Under the pieces are notes generated by a model, which made no database searches, had not been told where the DNA came from, and saw only the letters and a list, made by a program, of their open reading frames with translations. From Apostichopus japonicus (taxonomy: Eukaryota; Echinodermata; Holothuroidea; Aspidochirotida; Stichopodidae): a stretch of 64,000 nucleotides of DNA. Of the stretch, positions 1 to 13,200 are shown one piece after another. The stretch spans positions 8,443,001 to 8,507,000 of the forward strand of contig NC_092568.1 in the NCBI RefSeq assembly GCF_037975245.1, given 5' to 3'. The position numbers were made by a program, and so were the translations under genes. Each line of letters starts with the position of its first letter. Within the stretch, counting starts at the first letter, position 1.

Positions 1-1176
1 GTGTGTGGCTGGGGGGAGGAGGGGAGGGGTTGGACATTGTTTGGCTTGATAAACTTGTTCATTCTGACAGTGTGTTGGTTACTCCTAAAGAAATGGAAAT
101 GTAAACACTTATAAAATACTGGCCATCACAACAGCTCAAAATAAGACATGGAATTTACTTTGTGCTTACAAAGGCAAAATGACATTGGCAAGATGGTGTG
201 ACTGGATAGGAGGTATTGAGGGTGGTGGGGGGGGGGAGGAGGGGCTTGAAGGGGATGGAAAAGGTGACATAACATAAAACACAAATATTTTCTTATGTTT
301 GCATTGTCTACTCAATCTACCAACACACCTGAGTTCATTATTCTTTGTTGCCATCTTGTAGGTGATCATCATTCATTATCACACCTGGCAGCTGAAAACG
401 AACCCGTAAGTACTAATTGCAGCCGTTTTGTTCCGAAAACCCTATCATGAAGCTGGAAGCTGTTTTTTTGCATTGATTTGTCTATGCTCTGGTGATATTG
501 TTTCTGTTATGAATGAAATAAATGAGATACCTGAAAAAAACACATCATCTGTGATATAACCACTACTCTGAGTCCCACAAAATCTATGCAGTAAAAAGGA
601 TAAGAATTATTTAGAAAAGGTAATCGACGACACACATGTGTTTTCAAACGGAGACAGAATGTGAATGTTTGTTCGATTTGTGTGACATGTCACGGTAGAG
701 GACTCGCTAACTACAGCAGCGGAATGGTTGTGACCGTGTAGGTATGTTTGTTCGACTGAAAAGATATCCAATTATGGGAGGGAATATCGTAGGTGGCTTG
801 GTCACAAAAAAAGTTACACCGTAAAGTCACAACTGAAATGCATAATGCGAGTAGGTAGTAACGACCTGACTGTACATGACAATGCGTTTTAGCTCTGGTA
901 CAGAAAAAAGGGGCTTCTGTCAACAGACAGACGACGGAAAGAAATCCCCGTTTAAATGACTGCGATTCTTCTTCTTTCAGCAACGGAGTCCTCATGCTGC
1001 TCGTTTAGCACTGTTGCGACATACTCGTGCGGGATGCTTGGTACCTTCTAGCGTTGTGCGTCTCCTGCTTCAGATCGCCGTGGCGATGACAGTACATCCA
1101 CGCAAAGTCCCCTTCGGCAGGGTTCCTCGCTCGATGTGACTTCCGGCAAGCGACTTGCTAGGGTCTTCTCGCTTCA
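1..1176. other. 3' flank of TADA2B, no gene seen
   Basis: No conserved coding segment was recognised on either strand. The stretch should hold the 3' untranslated region and the poly(A) site of the minus-strand TADA2B gene. I did not find a clear minus-strand AATAAA hexamer, so the transcript end is unknown. A G-rich run occurs near 220-245. Small open frames here look like chance. Confidence 0.5.
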
Positions 1177-1299
1177 TCAACTGACTTTGATCCAGCCACT
1201 CTTGACGAGAAAGTTCACAATTCGTTTCCGATGGGATTTGTCTAAATTACTTGGGTATTTGGTTTTCGTCTGAATGCCCTGTCTTCTTAGCGAATGGTC
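1177..1299 (-). CDS. TADA2B: TADA2B terminal coding exon (C-terminal half of SWIRM)
   Basis: Encodes aa 406-445, starting DHSLRRQGIQTKTKYPSNLD and ending KSGWIKVS with stop TGA at 1179-1177. The acceptor CAG is at 1302-1300. The text matches the last helices of the TADA2B SWIRM domain, which is a DNA/nucleosome-binding fold in this family. The 5' 19 bases of this exon and the acceptor form copy 1 of a 111-bp tandem array that fills most of the 705-bp upstream intron, so the true acceptor is the last of several look-alikes met by the splicing machinery. Confidence 0.93.
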   Translation of the reverse strand, partial: DHSLRRQGIQTKTKYPSNLDKSHRKRIVNFLVKSGWIKVS

Positions 1300-4200
1300 C
1301 TGAAATGGGAAGAAAGTACAATATAACCCTTAACTGAAATGGATTAAAGCGAGCAAGATTGTCTATACACCTCTATCACTCAGAGGACTTGTCTTCTTAG
1401 CGAATGGTCCTGAAATGGGGAGGAAAGTACGATATAACCAATAACTGAAATGAATTAAAGCGAGCAAGATTGTCTATACACCTCTATCACTCAGAGGACT
1501 TGTCTTCTTAGCGAATGGTCCTGAAATGGGGAGGAAAGTACGATATAACCAATAATTGAAATGAATTAAAGCGAGCAAGATTGTCTATACACCTCTATCA
1601 CTCAGAGGACTTGTCTTCTTAGCGAATGGTCCTGAAATGGGGAGGAAAGTACGATATAACCAATAATTGAAATGAATTAAAGCGAGCAAGATTGTCTATA
1701 CACCTCTATCACTCAGAGGACTTGTCCTCTTAGCGAATGGTCTTGAAATGGGGAGGAAAGTACGATATAACCAATAATTGAAATGAATTAAAGCGAGCAA
1801 GATTGTCTATACACCTCTATCACTCAGAGGACTTGTCCTCTTAGCGAATGGTCTTGAAATGGGGAGGAAAGTACGATATAACCAATAACTGAAATTAATT
1901 AAAGCGAGTAAGATTGTCTATACACCTCTATCACTCAGATGCATTGCTTCATTCTTTTCCATTCATAATAATCCATTCAATTCATAAACTGATATACTAC
2001 TCACTTTTATGATGAGCCCCTTCAAGGTGATATATCTGGAGGGCTTCATTCTCATTGAATTGCACAACTGAAAGAACAACAAAAGAATCGATACTTAGTC
2101 CCATGTATGTATTCCCAAAATTATTCAATTTAAAAACTAGAATCCTTGGTTACAGTTTCGTATGAAAAACGATCAGGAAAAACCAGACCAAAAAAAATCA
2201 TGATGGTAGAATGAGAAGTAAGGGCATTGAACAGAGGAGCCGGTAATAGAGGGCGCACAGTGTTCAAAGGTTACCAGTTCATTCTAGACACGGTAGAACA
2301 AGAGTGTTAAGGTTGCGGGAGACAGGTAAGCGAGGAGCGAAGTAAATTCGCACAACTAATTAACATAGTATACAAACATAACATGATTACATAACATACC
2401 CATTCAAGTATATATATATAACAAACCTGACCATCTCTGCCCACTTTTATATAACATACCCATTCAAGTATATAACAAACCATCTCTGCTCATCCAACAA
2501 CATACCCATTTAGGTATTTATAACACACCTGACCATCCCTGCCCACCCATGCAACAAGATCCCATGGCTGTTAAAAGGAGTATCACAACCCACTTGGGTC
2601 ATCATTTAACTGGTTTTCTATTTTAACTACATTTAATTGACAGAAACATTCTGGATTATAAAGTCAACCATACGTTTGATAATGCAACTGTCCTACATTC
2701 ACACCATCTCCATTTACCGATGTGGATAAAGCTAAATAGATCACTAGGTGTACATCTGAGTGGATTCGTTTACGAGCCAACTAAAAACTGATGCATGGAA
2801 TGATCGCTAAATTTCTCATAAATATGTCAAAAATGACAACAAAGAGTAATTTGCTGGTGTTTTTGTACAAATGAAGGCAGTTTTAGACAAATGAAGAGTA
2901 TTAAGCCAATATCCACCACCGTCTGCTGGTAAAGCATTTAGTTTCGCTTGATCGGTTTGTTTATGGCCTATAATTGTATTCCATTCTGACATCGACTGGA
3001 TCAATCGAGAACAAGAACTAGCGATAGAAATGTGACATGTTTGATTCCTTTTGGTGAATAACATTAAATTATTAATGTAAGAAAAATGTTGAATTTTTAA
3101 ATTTTCTGTTCAACCTCTGGGAAGTCAATTCCCTCCCCCCCAACATCTATTGTCATTTTGATTACAAAACACAATTTGAGAGTGTATTGAAATACAGCTT
3201 CCAATAGACATTTTTGTTGAAATAGAAATTTTTGTTGAATGCTTCTCAACCAGGGTCCATATGGGCCCCCCTGGGGGGTATTGAAAAGTCTTGGGGGTCA
3301 ATTGGGAAAGGGGAAATTGAGGGGGGGGGGAGGGATTGCCTTCTTCTTATCTAGTAGAGTGAGCATTCAGCGCTGTAAAACATATTCTAACCAAGAAATG
3401 TGGTAGCCTGGACGTAACAAATCGCAGCGATTTTACGTCTCAAATTAACCAAGCTAAATCCTGATATTAAGGACCTTGTTCAAGAGCATCAAGCTCAAGG
3501 TCCCATTATCATTAATCAATGAACTGAACACCCTTAGCTTACTGTATTCTATATCCAATGTTTACAGAAACGATGAACATTTTACTTTGTGTATTGTGGA
3601 GTGAATCGTAAAAGGATGACATGAACATTGAAGGAATCGTAATGTTCCCTGTTACAGTATGTGAAAGAAAGTGATTGAAAAAATATATGGTACGCTTTGT
3701 AGAAATATTTTGGGGGGGGGGGTGAGGAAACACTTTTTCACCCAGGTGTGGAATGTGAGAGAACAGGGTGAGAAGCATCGCCATAGAGGAAAGTTTGCTC
3801 AGGGCTTTAAATATTCTCTGCTTAACCGAAAATTCACTTTGGTAGATTCCTGGCCAGTGTGGACTAGTGGTTCATAATGCTTATCTAATATTTCTCACTT
3901 AAAATAAAGAAATTTAACTGTAGCATTGTCCCATTCCTATGTACTGATTATGAACTTGTACATCAATTGTGGGAAGGTGTACAATGAAAACAAACTGAAA
4001 GATTTGGTTGGTGGTACAGTTACATTACACACACTGTATGACCTAATGACATTTGGGTGATATGCAAATTTGTTTGCACAATGTCACACTATAATCCAAA
4101 CAAAAATACAGAGGAATAAACAAATGCTTCTTTTTCGCTCTTACATGATTCCTGAAGAATTGTCTGAGTTTTAATGATGTGAAGTTAATCTACCTCTGCA

Positions 4201-7200
4201 TAAAGTCTGTTTTCATTAATCACATGCAAAGAATCATTTTACTTACACATCCCTAGCAAGGGGAAAAAAATAAAAAATTAGTTTGGAACATTGCTTGCAT
4301 AGGAATTTTGATTACATTAAAACCCCTGATGCTACAAAAGAGAGTTACACCAGCAGTGTGACAGAAAAAAAAAAAAAAAAATCAAAGTTAATTAAGAATG
4401 CTTCCAACACATCTGTTGAAAATGAGAAAGGAGAAGAAAGTATCGAGGGAGACATGTCCGAGATGTGCTGGTCTCATTGATGCATGAAATAATGAGGAAT
4501 GCGAGAGGTTGAGAAGAGAGAAAGGCTAATGACTCCAACAGGAAGAGAGACAACCATGATCAAGACTTTCTTTTTACAGCCAAAAGGAACCTGTCCCACG
4601 GCAGCAGCTGGTAAAAACATACATCGGCGAAGCCGCAAGAAACAAATAAGAAAAAAATTTGACAATTCCAAAGCATTCTTGAGCACAGACTAATAGAGGC
4701 ACTTGCATCTCTTCACGTCACCCTTAAAAGACACTTAACAAGACTGTCAAAAGGGTGGTGTCGATGTCGCTCGCATGGCAGTTTAATTTCTTGATTCTTG
4801 AATTTTTTTGGGGGTAACTTTTTTTAAGGTGTGATATTGCAAGGAAAGATGAGTGAGTGATGGGCTCTGTGTGTTCCGTTCTGTTCTATCCGAGCTTCAC
4901 ATTTGAATCACTACTTCAGAACTTTTCCATCTGGAAAAATTCACATTAGCTATACTTATGTTTTTTAAACTTATTCTTTATAATTTCAACTACTCCTGAA
5001 AAAAGTAACTTACAAGATAACATACCCCAGGGCCTGACAACAATTCTTCATATTTTTTTTTAAGAAATGCCAAGAAATCTTACATATTATTTTTATACTG
5101 AGAGATACATGACACTGACTCCAATGAGAGTCTTCAGACATGAAAAACATATATTTATGGAATATTAAACTCGAACCTTTAAAGGAAGCTTGTTATGTAT
5201 TACTTCCACAACTTTTAAGAACACAGCAATGCAAACAGTATCCTATGGTTCATCACTATATCAGGAAACGGAAGTTCAAAATCTCACAAAGGTAATCTAA
5301 TTCCATTTTCAAGAGCAAACACCTAGGCCAAGAGTTTTCACATTCATAAAAAAAAGCTACTGGCTGAAATCAAATTCCCATTGGCAATTTCCTGGACTTA
5401 ATTTTTGTAAATATGACAAAAATTCTACTACTGGAATTAAGCCTGTTAAAACAGCCTGAACACCTAGGCCTGACATCAAAGTCTTGCACAGTAGATTAAT
5501 ATACTGCAGCCTTTACTATTATCAAGGCTTCATTTAGGGATGAAGAGAGCAGGCACGGCAAAGTTTTGAGTGCAGGTTAGAAATAATTGACTTGGTCTTG
5601 CATTTAAAAGGACAGAGCAGCACAGCAAGTTGTCAAACTATGAAAGGGGGAAGGGGGCAGGGGGGGGGGGTACCAAGGGCGCTTTTCCAAGTGAAGAAAA
5701 ACAAGAACAAAAAACGTACAATTTGCTGGAAAAATTAGGACAATAAAAGAATTTCTTCCAGGTTTTTGATTTAGCATATGCACAGACGGACGGACATTAC
5801 ATACACATAGATAAACGCAGAGCGGTCATATAGTCTCATTGCATATAATTCGAGTTTTCCACTGCTGCTTAATAGCTGCTTTCTAGTTTTAACCATGCTG
5901 TAGGTGCCCCTATGACTTGTAGAACTGGCATTAAAAATCACCTGCTATCCATCCCAAACAACTTCCATGGTTTGTTAATCAAGTCGCTGTAGACAAGTGC
6001 CCTCTTTATCATTAAACGTCGGTACGAAATTGAATCTTTTTCTTAAGGGGGGGAAGGGGTGGGGAGAGGGATGGAGGAGGTGAAGGCAGTTTTTAGCAGT
6101 CTGATCTATATCTTATCTTATTCTGTGCGAAAGGTAAGACCCATTTTCTCTGTCAAAAAGGTGTCTCTAGCTTATAATTAGCCTTTACCAGTTAATTGAC
6201 AACTAACAACTTCCACCTCTTCATTCATATATGTATGACACCTTTTGGACGGAGAGAAAATAGGTCTTAGCTTTGGTACATAACGTTAACCTAGATAAGA
6301 AGTGGAATGCGTTAACACATCTATGACATGAAATGCATCCAAGCATCTCAACTCAGAAACTGCCTTCGTCTCTCCCTTCCCCCACCCCCCCCCCAAAAAA
6401 AAAAGGTGGCAATAAAGTAATCATTTTGCAAAATTAAATCTACCACTGTTCTGATTTAATTAGTATACATGATACTGATGCTTATCATTAACTTGACTGT
6501 ACATCTTTTTTAAATTCATCTGTGAGTCACAGGCATGTGGGAAAATTCAAAGCAGAGAACTAACAAATTAAGGAACTCACTGAGTATGCTGTCTGTTGTG
6601 AGATGCATGGAACTCTTGTGCCAAAATCATGTGACACAGAAACATACATGAATATTTAGCAACATTCAGTCCTCACATAATTCATATACAAATCACCACA
6701 TTTTCTTGATTTTACTATGATAAAAGTTAACACCATCATTCAACCTGTGAAGACACAACACTAAGAAAAAGAGTAACGACTGAAGGGGTTGCATCTTGTG
6801 AAAGCAGTAACTTGTACAGGATTTCAAAATTCCCCCCCACCCGCCGCGCCCTAAACGTAGGCGCGGAGGAAGACATGTACCAATGAGGGGTGTGGGGTCT
6901 GTGGGGTCCCCAACTGAACTTTATCCCGACTGACAAAGTATGATGGGGGAGGGGGCTGGAGCAGGGATGGTCCCTGGTGCATGCCACTATGTAGAAGTAT
7001 ATTCCATCAGGTACTGGAATTACAAAGACATAGATCTTAGGATACTACTTTTACCACTTTGCAATGCAACATTGTGAAACACACAGTTTTGCAAAGAATC
7101 ACAGCCAGTTTGAAAACAGAACTTTAGTATTTGCAATTTCCAGAAAATATGTTTCTTAAGCAACAAGATGGATATATATAGTATCTTTAAAACACACCAT

Positions 7201-10200
7201 AACCAAGCCAAACATTTCTTTACAAATTCACAAGTTGTCTGTAATAGGCCTATCTCTCATGATAAAGCCTAGCTAGTCTTAAATGTCAGTTTCTATCAAA
7301 TCTGAGAGTCCGATCGCAATTAATTGTTAAAATTCTTCCTCTGTCTTCTTAAATGACACTAATGAATTGCTGACAACTAAATCATGGATTTGAGGACTTT
7401 CAAGTGATAAACAAGTGAAAACATTAGTATAAATCGTTTGAAATCATAACAAGTAGCTGCTACTAAGCAATCATTCAGTCCAGAAAAGATGGATGACGTT
7501 TTCTAAAATAAAATTGCAATCAAAGATGATGGATAATAAATATTTTCTATACACATGATGCAAACTAGCACTCTAATTTTTTTTTTTTAACAACAGACAT
7601 CAAGGAAAGAAAAAAGTATTTTGAATATTACCTTTCTTTCTCGGTCTGAAAGATATTTAAACCCATGGGCAGAGCGGAGTCCATAAAAACTGTCCTCAAT
7701 TTCTTCTGAAATTGAAATGATACCAGATCACTATATTAAGTAAAGTAAGACTAGACCATTGAGGTAGATACAAAATAAATAGTTCAATCTGGGGGGTCAC
7801 ATGGGTTAAATATCATCAGCATAAATCCCCAGATATGCTAGCAGAGAGACATTGAAATGGTCCCCAAACTTATAGTGATAAAGAGATTGAGGCTAAGAAA
7901 AAATATATATCTCAACAGAGAGCTTGTGAAAGGTAGCACTTTGATTCACTCACAGGTTAATAGCTTCATGGTTCACTTTAATTTGGAAGGGGTGCAATGC
8001 ATAATAAATCTTTAATGTCATTCATGGACTATACAAACAGCTAGCTTTTCTTTTTCTCTTTTGTGTGGGGGAGGGGGGGGGTATGTTATCGTATGCTGGT
8101 AATGTGTGATCATGTGACCAATTATCCTTGCATCAGTGAAAAGTAATGAAAAATACAAAGACAGTCTTACATGTTGTCATGACAACACAAATGATTGCAC
8201 GATGTACATAATATCCAAATATAATGAATATATTTCAAAATTTGTGCATCTCCGCAACAGAACCGAGCTATCAATTTGGGAGTTAGACCAATGTGTTTCT
8301 TTTTTACTAGCTCTGGGATATACATTTTTGAACATTTCAATATCATTATCCTTTGAAAGATATAAATCTCTGTACAATTAATCTAATATACAAGCTTTCT
8401 AATTTAAATCTCTGCTAACAATCTGGAGAATTACTAACATCATCAGAAAGGTAATTACGAAACCTAATTGTCCCAGTCCACCATCTGAAGTGACTAATAG
8501 TAATCAACAACACATTGTTACGGAAACTTTTATAATCAGCATAGCTGTGTTTGTGAAAAATATGAGTCATTGAACCCCCCAGTTATAAATACACATTTCA
8601 AAATGACAGCTATGATTGGGAACTCTGACATGTCTAAAATAAACATGTTTGTTTTTGAAGAAGTAATGAATTACTGGTTTGGGTGAGGGAAAGGAAGAAT
8701 TATGGGGGTGGGGGTGGGGGGTGGGGGTGTGGGAGGGGAGGTGGTGATGAGGGATTAGAAGATTGGAGCAAACTTCTGCTATTTCCAAAAGCATAAGACA
8801 GTGGTAGTGTTCACATGTGGTTTTGTAATACAAGGGACTTTTTGAGTCCATTTATATTCTAATTATCGTTAATTTATTCATACCTGCAGGTGTCTCTTCT
8901 TTCTTTGTTGTTCCTTCGTTAATTCTGTAAAATTACAGAAAAGATAAAAAAGTAAATAATACATCATTTGAAACAAGCACTTCATATCACGATTTCTGCA
9001 AAGACTTGTCTATTCTTTTGTAGTCTGTATCGGAAAATAAACTCTCTATAATGGGGACTAGGAAAGTGTTGTTAAGTTTGGGAACTGTGGGGATCCCACC
9101 CCCTCCCGTGGCACCCCAAAAGCACACAGATGATTACTTCAGAAGGTTGCTCTGGCAAACGTTGGTTTCTTCTGCACCACCCTCTGTCTGCAGACACTTC
9201 TCAAAATAAAAACCTGTCCTGGCTTTTTCTTGCAAGACCTTTCACCTTCCTTGCTCCACATGTGAAAATTTTTATTATTGAAAAGTTACAAATGTACTAC
9301 CTTTCTAATTTCAAAATGCATTCAACCAGTACAGAAATGACATAGTTACCCATTTATTGTTTTCTTTTAAAATGAATCATCACATTCATGAACCTTGAGA
9401 ACCATGACAGACAGACTAAAGGTTGATCAACAAACTTTAAGATGAGTCACACAACCTCATGAATTGGGTCATTCATGATAATTGTGTATGCTGTATTCCT
9501 CCACCAGACATTCACTCTGCAAACTATGAGACACAGACCCCCATATGTAGGCTGGAAGTAAATAAGGATTTAGACAAACCAGACCAACTAAATCAACTCA
9601 GGAAAGCTGATTTAAGGCTTTAAAGCAGCTTCAAAGCAAGTTCAAATTAGGAGAATATATATAAATATATATAATTTTATAAATATATATATATAAACAA
9701 ATAAAGAGCGAAGATAAAAACAACAACGAGTCAATTTCCAAAAATATACCCTCGAAAATCAAAAGACTCAATCAAGGTGCTATTTTTTGAGAAATTTCTT
9801 TGTGATGAACTGTTGTAACCAGGCACTGAATACAGCTTTAGTCCGATGGCACAGCTTTGAAGGGGGGGGGGTGGGTGTTAAGGCAAGGGAGGCCACCAAA
9901 TACTTGTCTCTCCAACAGCTGTGTCGATTCTTTTGCTTCTTATAATTCCAAGTGAGAATAGACCTGGGTGTCATCAGTTATGTCTGCATTTTTGTTACAT
10001 TTCATACAAAAAGTCACTTATACTTCCCCTCCCCTGATAGAGGAGGGTAAGTAGTATTTTAGTTTTGTTAAATTGCAGTTGAGTTTGACAATCCTGCTAC
10101 AACCAAATGGCAAGAAATGTGCTTTCAAATGATCAGCCCTTTAAAGGTTTCTCCCTGTAAATTAACAGACACCCAATGTGACATACAGTAACACAATGGC

Positions 10201-13200
10201 CAGCGAGAGGTAACCAGTAAGATAAACCTAGGTACTAGCGGAACCAAAATGTGTTTTAAATTAACATTTATAACCTTTCTCTTCCCCTCTTCACATACCA
10301 GATTCGCCATCATTTTTCTCTTTCACTTTGAGAACATATTAATACCCTTCTCATCCCCCCTCTGACGAAAAACAAGATCGAAAATCTGTTTGGCAAATTG
10401 CTCTAGGAGTCTGGTATTGGTTCCCTAAGGGCCAATAATTCAATAAACCCTTTTGAAATCAAATATCCTAGCTGTATAGGATGTTACTGTTTAGTAAAGT
10501 ACTGTACACTTAAGCATGAACTATGTTCACAGTGGGGGATATTGGATAGGTTTTTTTTTTTTGATATATGTTTTCTCTCTCAACTCAGGCTCAGGTGCTC
10601 AGATTGCTGGTGTGGAAAGTAATTGAAGGTTAAAAAAGAAAACCAACCATTTAAAAAGTGTTTAAATGATTCACAGCCGAAAGGAAGGATGAACTTATCA
10701 TTTAAAAAGGAAATCTAATGGAGCCCTTGAAAAGTGTGGAAAAGTTTTGCTGGTTGGGGTTGAGAGGATTAATATGGGGGGGGGGGGTCAAACAACACAG
10801 GAAGTCAGATTTGCTGTTAAAGGGATATTCTAGTGTCTGCCAAATCACTAATTCAACAAAATTAATAAGCTGTTACTTTTCTAGAGTGTTAGGTCAAAAC
10901 TACATGCTAAAATACATTTTGTATCATGGAGATAGACATTTTTTGAGAAAAAGCAATTTTTTTTTAAAATTTGGTGCAACTTTATGAATACAACAGCAGA
11001 GTTAATGATTTTGATTTCATCATGGCAATTTGAGTTGAAATTCTGTTAATTCTATAGTACCGGGTATATTTCTTTCCTATCCACTTTATACAGTACTTCA
11101 AATTCTATGAAAAAAAAACCCAACATCTTTTGTTAATTAACAATAACTGTATTTCAGATTATCAAACAAAATGTTCCGTGTATGAACAATTACAATTTGA
11201 TGACGATAGAATTAATAAGTGTAGGAATATGATCCGAATATATCTCATATCCAGGTAGCTTCTGATTATAATGGGTTTTGATAATCATCCAGATTTTCAC
11301 GGCCCCTAAACCAAAGCATGGCCCCATACCAGGGCATGGTCCCCCACCAGGGCATGGTCTCCCATCCCCCTGGCCCCTCCAATAAGTGTCACAGTAATGA
11401 TATTCACGCCAGCATGATGCAATGAGTGGTAATTTCCCCTCCATTAAAAATTGCCAGCCCTCCCTCCCTCCCATCCCTTCCCCCACTCAGCTCAAATCTC
11501 AAAACTACACCGGGACCCTTGGTATTTACTACTCATGGAACTTCCAGCTGGAACCAAATTTCCATATTAATGAGGCTCAACCTAAACTAAGTACAGTACT
11601 GCAACAGTATTAAGCCTATACAACCGACTCACCAAGCTCAACCAACAGTACTGCTGTAACAGTATTAGGCCTTTACAACGGACTCACCACTGCATACTTC
11701 CATACATATTCAACCATCTCACATACCACTGGAATGATTCAATCCTAGGCAAACAAAAGTCAACTTGACCTCAGTTTTATGTCCTCAAGAAACTTTGGAC
11801 CCATAAAAAGTGGCAAAGAAAAATAGATTATCTTTTCCCCAGTTGATGACAGACAAGGAGGGTAATGTGTTAGAAAAATTGTAAACAGACCATTTATTAT
11901 GTCAAATAAAACTCAGAGACACAGCCACAACTGCAACTGGGTGTATTTAACAGCATAAATGGGGGGACGGGAGCCATCAATCTATGTTCTCTTGTTTCAA
12001 CAACCTGTATGGCATCTGATGTGTTTTCATTCAGTGTAAACTTTACACCAATCAGAAAAGGGCGTGGGAGGGGAGATATTATATAAATGGGGGGGGGAAT
12101 ATGGGAGCCAGAGGAAAAACAGAAAGGGAAGGAGAAATGTTGAGGGAAAGGGGAATGTGCTCTACAAAATACATTTCCTTTGAAACAGTTTCTTGTGTTG
12201 ATGTTGGTACTGCTTTGAAAAAAAATTCTCTCCCTCCCAAAGAAAGGAATTGCAATTCATTCATTTTTAATTAATCAACTTTAATTTCAAACAGGAGGGA
12301 TAATTAGTTACACTGCAATCTGAAATTGATGTTAACAAGTTGTCATCCGCTGGACGACCTCCGAAGCTGATTTTTAGTCGTCAGAACAGAAATTTTGCTG
12401 TCTCAGATGATTGGATGGTCATTAATAATTTGTCCTGCTGTACTCCTACTCCACCCCAGGGATTTTTTTAAACTCACACTCACGAAAGAGTACACATATC
12501 GCTACAAGATGATACACTCAAACACATGCTGAAATGAGCCTTGTACTCCTCGTACAGTACTGGTACTCAAACCAAGAGACATTCTACTTGTACTCATACT
12601 GTGGTACTCGTGTGACGGTAGGTCTGAACGTCTATAATTGTGTACAAAGCTGTTTCCAGCGGTATTACAGTAGAAATGACTCAGGAGAGAGGAATATTTA
12701 AACAATAAAAAATGACAGATAAAATTTACAGGACTTGTTTTCAAGAAAAAGGGAAAAGTTGTGAAAGCCTCAAGGATGAAACCAAACCAGTGGTAGACAG
12801 ATGTTAAGAATTGGCCTTCACCAAGTTGACTTTCTGGGTGAGGTTCTCTATTGTTTCTTTGGTTTTATTTTAATGAGTGGTGGTCAAACTGATTTACAAT
12901 GTAAATTATGCGCTGCCCAGTGGCCGCTTATCCACTTTTGGTGGGGGGAGGGCTGGCTGGCTGCCTGGGTCATAAAGTGCGATCGAATGATTTACTCATG
13001 CGGCATTCTTGTTTTTTCCGATTCCACTTTTCTACGAATAGGCGCCCTCACTTGGGAATTCTAGCGGTCAAGATCGAGTCCAATCTTAGCAGTCATACTT
13101 AAACTTTCAGCTGTCTCCAGATTTTTGCGGCTTAATTTGTCAACCTTCATTTACATTCCACTTCCATTTTGTAAGAAAAAACAAAAGTAAAAAAAAAAAC

